A stretch of 58,805 nucleotides of DNA from Flavobacteriaceae bacterium. Its GTDB lineage: Bacteria; Bacteroidota; Bacteroidia; Flavobacteriales; Flavobacteriaceae. Below the pieces are notes generated by a model, which was given only the letters and a program-made list of their open reading frames with translations, did no database searches and was not told the DNA's origin. Made by a program: the position numbers and the translations under genes. Positions 53,193 through 58,805 of this stretch are shown here, in pieces (positions within the stretch are counted from its first letter, which is position 1; every line of letters begins with the position of its first letter). The DNA lies in the NCBI GenBank assembly GCA_030830005.1, contig JAURNV010000033.1, positions 1 through 58,805 of the forward strand. The letters are read 5' to 3'.

Positions 53193-54527
53193 ATGAAAAA
53201 TAATTTATTTACCATATTAACCCTTGTTGTTTTTTCAACAAGCATTATGGCACAAAATGACGCTAATCCTTGGAAAATCACTCTTGGGACTAATGCTATT
53301 CAGCTTGACTCAGAAGGTGTAAGCGGAAAAGACACTGAAACACAAGTTTCTTCAAGCTTCTCATATTTAGAAGTTTCTCGATACATTGGTGGAGGTTTTT
53401 CTGTTGACTTAGCGGGGTCTTTCAATAATCTTTCCCGGTCTACAGGAACTGAAGACATTTACTACGGTTTAGATTTAGGGGCTTCCCTTTCAGCAAATCA
53501 AATCATTGATTTAGGTAAGTTTGAATCTACCCTTCGCGCAGGTGTTGGTTTTTCTGGAGGACTTAGTGGGATTTCTTCCGATAGTGAAGATTTTTTGAGC
53601 GTCTATGCAGGTGTTGGTTTAAACTATTGGCTTAGCGATGGCCTTGCAATTTCATTAAAAACTACACTAAAGTCTTATGTTAGCGAATTTGACACCTTAC
53701 TTGATGATGGTGATGGAGGAATAGGTCATATTCAACACCTAGCTGGATTATCTATTGCTTTTGGCGATGGAGATATTGATAGAGACGGCGTAAAGGATAG
53801 CGTTGATGCGTGTCCAGATGTTGCAGGTCTTGAAAGTTTAAATGGCTGCCCGGACGATGATGGCGACGGAATTAGAAATGGTGACGACGACTGTCCGCTT
53901 ACTGCTGGAGTAGCCGCACTGAATGGTTGTCCTGACGCTGATGGCGATGGGATTAAAGACTCAGAAGACGCTTGCCCTAACGTAGCAGGAGTAGCCGCAT
54001 TGAACGGTTGTCCTGACGCTGATGGTGACGGCATTACCGATGCCGATGATGCGTGTCCAAATGCAGCAGGAGGCAAAGCAACCAATGGCTGTCCAGATGC
54101 TGACGGTGACGGAGTTGCTGATAAAGATGACAATTGTCCCGCTGTTCCAGGCCCTGCTTCTAACAACGGATGCCCAGAGTATCCACTATCAATGTTAGGA
54201 GATTATGACATCAATTTCGACTTGGAAAAGTACAATATTGATTCACAAGACGTACAACGCCTATCAACGGTTATTAAAATCTTATTGGCAAACACTGGAG
54301 CCAACATTAGCATTGAAGGGCATGCAGATAACACAGGAGAGGAGTCTTTTAACAACCCTCTTTCTAAAAATCGCGCAAGTTCAATCAAAAATTATTTGGT
54401 AAATGTTGGAATTGACGCAAACCGCCTAAGCACTAAAGCATTTGGTGAGGCTAAGCCAAAAGCAAGTAACAATACTGAAGAAGGGCGTGCAATCAACCGC
54501 CGCGTAGAGTTTAAAGTGGTAGACTAA
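53193..54527 (+). CDS. OmpA family protein with thrombospondin type 3 repeats, paralogue 2
   Basis: 444 aa. Same layout as the preceding gene: signal peptide (VFSTSIMAQ), beta-barrel-like N-domain, five TSP3 repeats instead of four, and a C-terminal OmpA domain. The OmpA domain reads NISIEGHADNTGEESFNNPL with the peptidoglycan-contacting Asp kept, but Thr replaced by Ala. Codons 58-74, the second repeat and the C-terminus (RLSTKAFGEAKPKA) are almost identical to paralogue 1. Tandem duplication with later divergence is the simplest reading. Confidence 0.92.
   Translation: MKNNLFTILTLVVFSTSIMAQNDANPWKITLGTNAIQLDSEGVSGKDTETQVSSSFSYLEVSRYIGGGFSVDLAGSFNNLSRSTGTEDIYYGLDLGASLSANQIIDLGKFESTLRAGVGFSGGLSGISSDSEDFLSVYAGVGLNYWLSDGLAISLKTTLKSYVSEFDTLLDDGDGGIGHIQHLAGLSIAFGDGDIDRDGVKDSVDACPDVAGLESLNGCPDDDGDGIRNGDDDCPLTAGVAALNGCPDADGDGIKDSEDACPNVAGVAALNGCPDADGDGITDADDACPNAAGGKATNGCPDADGDGVADKDDNCPAVPGPASNNGCPEYPLSMLGDYDINFDLEKYNIDSQDVQRLSTVIKILLANTGANISIEGHADNTGEESFNNPLSKNRASSIKNYLVNVGIDANRLSTKAFGEAKPKASNNTEEGRAINRRVEFKVVD
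53770..54178 (+). repeat. TSP3-coding tandem repeats, five units of about 81 bp
   Basis: Same 27-codon unit as in paralogue 1 with one more copy. Units 3 and 4 are very similar at the nucleotide level, consistent with recent slippage or unequal exchange. Confidence 0.8.
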
Positions 54528-54548
54528 TTACGCTTAATAATTTATATT

Positions 54549-54578
54549 AAAAACGCGGTGAATTCACCGCGTTTTTTT
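54549..54578 (+). terminator. intrinsic terminator of ompA paralogue 2
   Basis: ACGCGGTG / CACCGCGT perfect stem, AATT loop, A5 before and T7 after. Same stem as at 53132. Confidence 0.9.
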
Positions 54579-54588
54579 ATTTTAGGCT

Positions 54589-57327
54589 ATGCCTAACTCT
54601 TTTCTTGCCGACGTAGTAGAGCAACTTGCCAGTCAAAACCCAAATTGGCAAGACCTGTGTTTTGTTTTTCCTAATAGGCGCGCAAAATTATTTCTTCAAC
54701 GGGAACTTACACAAGCTCTCAAAGGGCCGCTTATTCTGCCTGAAATGATGAGTATTGACGATTTTATGGCGTCAATTAGCACCACAGTAACCGCTACCGA
54801 ACTACAACAACAAAAGGCGTTGTATGAAAGTTATTGTGCGACAACTCAATCAGATTCCCCCGACACTTTTGAAGTGTTCCTAGGATGGTCTTCTACCTTG
54901 CTAAAAGACCTTAACACAATGGATCAATATCTTTTGGATAGAAAAGCCTTTTTTTCATACTTAACAGCGTTGCATAAAATCAGGGAGTGGGGCAAACCAG
55001 AGGATGGGATTATTAAGAATTTTGTGGCCTTTTGGCAGCAACTCCCCGACATGTATGAGGATTTTATCTCTAGATTAGAACATAAAGGACTTGCTACGCC
55101 AGGCATTAGCTACAGGACGGCAACACAACTTTTGGAAAATTATATCGAGCACAAAAAAACAACGCAATTTATTTTTTGCGGGTTTAACGCCTTAAGTCCT
55201 AGTGAAGAACAGATTATACTTGAGCTTTTGTCGCAGGATCGAGCTCAGCTTTTTTGGGACATTGATAAGCACATAATTGACAACCAATTTCATCAGGCAG
55301 GGGCATTTATAAGGGGGTATTCTGCACGTTGGAAACACTACAAGGGAAGTACATTTAACCAGGCGCATAACCTGTTTCAACAACCAAAGAAAGTTAGGGT
55401 TATTGAGGTTCAGCAACAATTAGGACAAGCCAAACAGTTGGGGGCATTAATTGCCGAGCTAACCACAACCGAAGATTTATCAAAGACGGCAGTTGTACTT
55501 GCAGACGAAGCATTATTGTTACCGCTCTTATACGCATTACCCCCGTCTATTGAACATCTCAATATTAGTATGGGATATCCACTTGAGCATCACCCTTTGG
55601 CCGTATTTGTTTCGGCTCTTTTAAAAATGGTGATGAGAAAAACGCCAAAGGGATTTTATTTTTCAGATGTAGAAAACGTGCTTTCTCTAGCCGAAACGCA
55701 GGTTTTATTTGCTCCTGACGACCAGTCTCTGTGTGCATCTATTTTAAATCAGGCGAAAAAAGAACACAGAAACTACCTCAGCAACGATTTTATTTCCAAA
55801 GGGGCTTCGAAATCTTCAGCAGAAGTTATTGCCCTATTATTTCGTTCAGACAGCACTCCTTTGGAATGGATTGATGATCTTCTGGGACTGCTGCCGCGTT
55901 TTTATGCGGCTCAGGAGACACAACCCCTAGCAAACGTATATCATGTAGCGGCAGAAAAACTTATGGAGCTTTTCCATCAAATAAAAGAGGTAGTTTTGGA
56001 GTTGAACAGGGATGTTACATATTCTTTAGTACGCAGTTTATTTCAGCAACTCATTGCAGGACAAAAACTTACTTTTGTGGGAGAACCACTCCAAGGACTT
56101 CAAATTTTAGGAGTTCTTGAAACCCGAACAATAGACTTTGACCGAGTATTTATGGCTGGGGTTAATGAGGGTATACTGCCGAGTATAGGCGGACAAGCTT
56201 CTTGGGTTCCATATGATGTAAAAAAAGAGTTCGGATTGCCTACTCAAGAAGAACAAGATGCCATTTTTACGTATCACTTTTATCGATTGATGTATCGTGC
56301 AAAAGAAGTGTATTTGCTTTATAATGGCACTACTGACGGCGTTCAAGTAGGGGAGCGTAGTAGATTTATTCGGCAATGGGCATTTGAGCGTCCGGCTGCT
56401 CACGAATGGACAGAGGAAATACAAGAATCGAAATTTATTCCACCAAAAAATGCGCTTAAATCAGTTCCTAAAACAGAATTGGTTTTAAAAAAGCTAATAG
56501 CATTAGCCCAAAGCGGTTTTTCTCCGTCAGCGCTAAACCTTTTTGTAAAAGACCCCTATGCCTTTTACAAACGATATTTGTTAGGCATAAAAGAAGAAGA
56601 TGAGCTAGAGGAATCGTTTTCTTATAGGACGTATGGCACGCTAATGCACAACTGCCTTGAGGCGTTGTATGCTCCTTATGTGGCAAAAACCCTCTCTGCA
56701 TCAGATTGTAATCAGATGATTGATAAAATAGATAGCGTTACAAAAAAAGCGGTTTCACAAGTATACGCCCATACCCTTACAGGCAAAAACGTATTGGCTG
56801 TTGCTGCGCTAAAGCGAAGTATAGAGAACATTATTAAAAAGGAAAAAGAAGAGATTGAGGCAGGGAACACGATTGAAATAAAGGGCCTTGAGAAAAAGAT
56901 AGAAATGACATGCTCGATTGCTCCTCTAAATGTTCCCGTTAAAATAAAAGGCACAATAGACCGTGTTGATTGCTACAATGGAAAAATAAGAGTGTTGGAC
57001 TATAAGACAGGGCAAGTGAAAACGCTAGGCATATTAGATTGGTCATTAGTGGCAAAAGACCCCGACTTTGAGCAGGCACGCCAGTTATTGATTTATGCCT
57101 TGCTATGGAACGCGGCCAACCCCAACCAATATGCCGACCACGCAGGAATTATTGCACTAAAATCTCATCAAAATGGTGTGGCGTATGTAGGTGAGAAGGC
57201 TTCGATTAAAGCAAAAGTTAATAAAGACCTAAGTTCGGAAAATATGTTGGCAGCTACTAATATGCTTGAGCAAGTGATTCATGAGCTGTTCGACATAAAT
57301 CAATCGTTTACCGAGCCGCCAGCATAA
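54589..57327 (+). CDS. PD-(D/E)XK nuclease family protein (AddB-like)
   Basis: 912 aa. The N-terminus NPNWQDLCFVFPNRRAKLFLQRE matches the degenerate helicase start of AddB-type proteins. The middle has GLQILGVLETRTIDFDRVFMAGVNEGILPS (helicase-like motif) and a SALNLFVKDPYAFYKRYLLGI segment. The C-terminal nuclease carries GTIDRVDCYNGKIRVLDYKTG (Asp...DYK) near residue 800. With the AddA-like protein it would form the end-resection complex. The ATG lies 11 nt after a terminator, with only a weak TATTTTAG promoter element in between. Its 3' end overlaps the next gene by 28 nt. Confidence 0.85.
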   Translation: MPNSFLADVVEQLASQNPNWQDLCFVFPNRRAKLFLQRELTQALKGPLILPEMMSIDDFMASISTTVTATELQQQKALYESYCATTQSDSPDTFEVFLGWSSTLLKDLNTMDQYLLDRKAFFSYLTALHKIREWGKPEDGIIKNFVAFWQQLPDMYEDFISRLEHKGLATPGISYRTATQLLENYIEHKKTTQFIFCGFNALSPSEEQIILELLSQDRAQLFWDIDKHIIDNQFHQAGAFIRGYSARWKHYKGSTFNQAHNLFQQPKKVRVIEVQQQLGQAKQLGALIAELTTTEDLSKTAVVLADEALLLPLLYALPPSIEHLNISMGYPLEHHPLAVFVSALLKMVMRKTPKGFYFSDVENVLSLAETQVLFAPDDQSLCASILNQAKKEHRNYLSNDFISKGASKSSAEVIALLFRSDSTPLEWIDDLLGLLPRFYAAQETQPLANVYHVAAEKLMELFHQIKEVVLELNRDVTYSLVRSLFQQLIAGQKLTFVGEPLQGLQILGVLETRTIDFDRVFMAGVNEGILPSIGGQASWVPYDVKKEFGLPTQEEQDAIFTYHFYRLMYRAKEVYLLYNGTTDGVQVGERSRFIRQWAFERPAAHEWTEEIQESKFIPPKNALKSVPKTELVLKKLIALAQSGFSPSALNLFVKDPYAFYKRYLLGIKEEDELEESFSYRTYGTLMHNCLEALYAPYVAKTLSASDCNQMIDKIDSVTKKAVSQVYAHTLTGKNVLAVAALKRSIENIIKKEKEEIEAGNTIEIKGLEKKIEMTCSIAPLNVPVKIKGTIDRVDCYNGKIRVLDYKTGQVKTLGILDWSLVAKDPDFEQARQLLIYALLWNAANPNQYADHAGIIALKSHQNGVAYVGEKASIKAKVNKDLSSENMLAATNMLEQVIHELFDINQSFTEPPA

Positions 57328-57776
57328 CGGCTATAATTTCGGACTACAGCCAAACCATACACGATATAGGATATAGACTGAAGACAAACCCCCAAGGTAA
57401 ACAAGGGCATTATTGAAGGAAGTTTTGCGATAACTTGTAATTCCTCATCGTTTAAATCATCATAATTGGGCTGTTGTTCTATAGCTGCTTGAATTAGTTC
57501 TGGATCAAGAACCAAAAAACCAATAGATGCGATTATGCATAAAAGCGCAAGCAACGCCAATACCCCACCGTATAAAACAACTACATAAGCTGCAATACCT
57601 TCTACCTTTTTTACAGGACTGTTTTGTTTGAGTTTCTGATAAGTGGCCCAAAACCATACAGGGATGAATCCCCAAAAAATCCCAGCAAGGATGGATCCCC
57701 CTCCAATCACATAAAGAAAGTGCACCAACCCAAGGAAAACACCCATAAAAAACGAAAAGCGAACAAAGCGAGACAT
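57300..57776 (-). CDS. small multi-pass membrane protein, unknown
   Basis: 158 aa. Four membrane segments: FSFFMGVFLGLVHFLYVIGG, ILAGIFWGFIPVWFWATY, VVLYGGVLALLALLCIIASI and a final LFTLGVCLQSISYIVYGLAVV. A short acidic loop (about 112-125, QPNYDDLNDEELQ) precedes the last one. No family recognised. Its 3' end overlaps the AddB-like gene by 28 nt, tail to tail. Confidence 0.7.
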   Translation of the reverse strand: MSRFVRFSFFMGVFLGLVHFLYVIGGGSILAGIFWGFIPVWFWATYQKLKQNSPVKKVEGIAAYVVVLYGGVLALLALLCIIASIGFLVLDPELIQAAIEQQPNYDDLNDEELQVIAKLPSIMPLFTLGVCLQSISYIVYGLAVVRNYSRYAGGSVND

Positions 57777-57840
57777 AAAACAGATTTATACGAATATATA
57801 AATACTTTCTGTAGAGTATTCCTAAAGAGGGATAATTGTG

Positions 57841-57848
57841 TATTTTTG
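57841..57848 (+). promoter_or_regulatory. -7 element TATTTTTG for the tRNA
   Basis: TATTTTTG followed by GCC, 10 nt before the tRNA 5' end, same element and spacing as for tRNA-Cys. Confidence 0.65.
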
Positions 57849-57858
57849 CCCTTATTCA

Positions 57859-57935
57859 GGTCCTATAGCTCAGTTGGTTAGAGTAGCTGACTCATAATCA
57901 GTTGGTCCCTGGTTCGAGCCCAGGTGGGACCACCA
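57859..57935 (+). tRNA. tRNA with CAU anticodon (elongator Met or Ile2)
   Basis: Acceptor GGTCCTA pairs with TGGGACC. The D arm is AGCTCAGTTGGTTAGAGT, the anticodon loop CTCATAA gives CAU, and the T arm is CCTGGTTCGAGCCCAGG. The discriminator is A and a CCA is encoded. CAU can mean elongator methionine or, after lysidine modification, isoleucine; C4-G69 and C5-G68 pairs are features of the E. coli Ile2 tRNA but do not decide it here. It is not an initiator, since the acceptor end is paired at 1-72. Confidence 0.93.
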
Positions 57936-57940
57936 AAACA

Positions 57941-57983
57941 AACCCTAACACATTGTAAATCAATAAGTTAGGGTTATTTTTTT
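57941..57983 (+). terminator. intrinsic terminator of the tRNA
   Basis: AACCCTAAC (57941-57949) pairs with GTTAGGGTT (57967-57975) across a 17-nt loop, followed by A and seven T. Confidence 0.75.
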
Positions 57984-58156
57984 GTTCTATTTGAATGTAG
58001 TGGGACAAATGGTGGGTTAAGTTTGATGGTTTTAATTACACATTTACAGGGAAGAGATAAAATAGGTTCAAGTCTTTGAGGGACCAGAACCAAGTTCGTT
58101 TAAAGGGTTTTAACTAATTTTTTTAAATTTAAATTATCATTTTTAAATTGATAATC
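57984..58156. other. AT-rich non-coding spacer after the tRNA
   Basis: About 170 bp with no ORF of note; any ATG runs into a stop within a few codons. No TAnnTTTG element with good spacing was found for the downstream lipoprotein gene. Fragments such as GTGGGAC and GGGACCAG loosely recall the tRNA 3' end but are too short to call an attachment site. Confidence 0.4.
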
Positions 58157-58805
58157 ATGAAGAGGATTTTGGTATTATTGGTAACTATACTAACTGTATT
58201 AGGTTGTTCTAAAGAAGAATCACAACTTAAAATGTATAAATTAACTGTTTCATCTAATCCAACTGAAGGTGGAACTATTAACCCTACAAGTGGTGAATAC
58301 GAAGAAGGAACTGAGGTTACAATTACTGTGACACCAAATTCAAATTATGAGTTTGATAAATGGAGTGGTGGTTGGAGTGGTTCAGAGTCTCCACTTACAC
58401 TTATTATGGATGGTGATAAAAACTTGGTTGGAAACTTCAAGTTGATGGATTCAGATGGGGATGGTGTAACAGATGATATTGATACTTGTCCAGACACTCC
58501 GAGTGGAGAAACAGTTGACGATTATGGTTGTTCTATCAACAACAATGTTGGAATTCTTTATGGTTATGAAGATAATGAAAAGTCATTGTATGAAGTTAAC
58601 ACAAATGACGGGAGTCTTACTAAAGTAATAGAATTAGACCATAATGTTAATTGGAATTTAGTTTATGATGGTTCTAACAATCAAATCATAGGAAGTTCAG
58701 AACAAAATAGTGGTGGAAGTATGGTCTCATTAATTGTTGTTGATTTGAATTCAAATAGTGTGACGTATCCAGAATTTCAATACACATCAAGTGGACAAAG
58801 AATAA
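58157..58805 (+). CDS. lipoprotein with bacterial repeat and TSP3 segment, truncated by window end
   Basis: 216 codons visible, open at the right edge. MKRILVLLVTILTVLGC is a lipoprotein signal with the lipobox Cys at residue 17. A short beta-rich domain follows (about 25-95, pattern PTEGGTINPTSGEYEEGTEVTI and NSNYEFDKWSGGWSG), which matches the InlB-B/bacterial-repeat type. Then comes one TSP3-like DSDGDGVTDDIDTCPDTPSG and a sequence resembling a beta-propeller start (ILYGYEDNEKSLYEVN). It is AT-rich compared with the core genes. Likely surface-exposed, in adhesion or binding; function unknown. Confidence 0.75.
   Translation, partial: MKRILVLLVTILTVLGCSKEESQLKMYKLTVSSNPTEGGTINPTSGEYEEGTEVTITVTPNSNYEFDKWSGGWSGSESPLTLIMDGDKNLVGNFKLMDSDGDGVTDDIDTCPDTPSGETVDDYGCSINNNVGILYGYEDNEKSLYEVNTNDGSLTKVIELDHNVNWNLVYDGSNNQIIGSSEQNSGGSMVSLIVVDLNSNSVTYPEFQYTSSGQRI

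Noticed and set aside
53732-54166. Long Ser/Pro/Gly-rich antisense open frames over the TSP3 repeats (also 52337-52720)
   Set aside because: These are shadow frames created by the repetitive Asp/Gly codons of the sense genes; no promoter or start context.
52374-54178. Regular repeats resembling a repeat array or CRISPR
   Set aside because: The units are contiguous 81-bp coding repeats without unique spacers and encode TSP3 calcium-binding segments in two OmpA proteins.

Overview
The window looks like chromosomal core sequence from a member of the Bacteroidota, most likely a marine or aquatic Flavobacteriales. Four things point there. First, many genes are preceded by the TAnnTTTG -7 promoter element typical of this phylum, mostly without Shine-Dalgarno sequences. 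Second, there are family signatures largely confined to the phylum (DUF4837 lipoprotein, IPExxxVDY protein, DUF2807/GIN protein, GlnRS with a C-terminal extension, OmpA proteins with thrombospondin type 3 repeats). Third, the gene neighbourhoods are characteristic (acpP-fabF-rnc-IPExxxVDY-pyk, ybeY-mnmG-methyltransferase, rbfA-permease). Fourth, the genome is compact, with many 1-28 nt gene overlaps. No phage, insertion sequence or CRISPR array was seen.

Layout: 1-3.1 kb carries dTDP-rhamnose synthesis (rfbC partial, rfbA, rfbB) and a Wzz-like chain-length protein. 3.2-9.3 kb carries a GH3-family enzyme, an M23 peptidase, tatA, a DUF4837 lipoprotein, pgk and a DNA polymerase III delta' subunit. 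9.3-18.8 kb is a translation and housekeeping block (methyltransferase, mnmG, ybeY, gltX, SPFH protein, DUF2490, glnS, folB, hemolysin III). 18.8-19.7 kb is a small-ORF and repeat zone ending in tRNA-Cys. 19.7-33.2 kb carries lysE, a GIN protein, rnr, a 400-bp AT-rich gap, rpiB, an acetyltransferase, rnpA, an M1 peptidase, an MBL hydrolase, SulP with a Usp protein, and the threonine-degradation pair kbl-tdh. 33.2-44 kb carries lepA, a MauE-thioredoxin protein, dus, a FtsX-like permease, rbfA, dinB, pyk, IPExxxVDY, rnc, fabF and acpP. 44-48.6 kb carries purN, rnhA, a PfkB kinase, a purF-like gene and sod. 48.7-57.8 kb carries an AddA-like helicase-nuclease and an AddB-like nuclease separated by two tandem OmpA paralogues. 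The end holds a CAU-anticodon tRNA and the start of an AT-rich lipoprotein gene.

The most notable non-genic signal is a pair of parS-like ParB-binding palindromes. One is a perfect TGTTCCACGTGGAACA inside the last codons of ybeY. The other is a one-base variant at the start of the methyltransferase. Together they bracket mnmG and suggest this window lies in the origin-proximal part of the chromosome. Other points to check are the AT-rich rnr-rpiB gap with DnaA-box-like words, the coupled tiny membrane ORFs beside a 34-bp direct repeat, the OmpA duplication that carried its terminator with it, and promoters so close to start codons that several mRNAs should be leaderless.

All family calls are by reading motifs; no database search was run.
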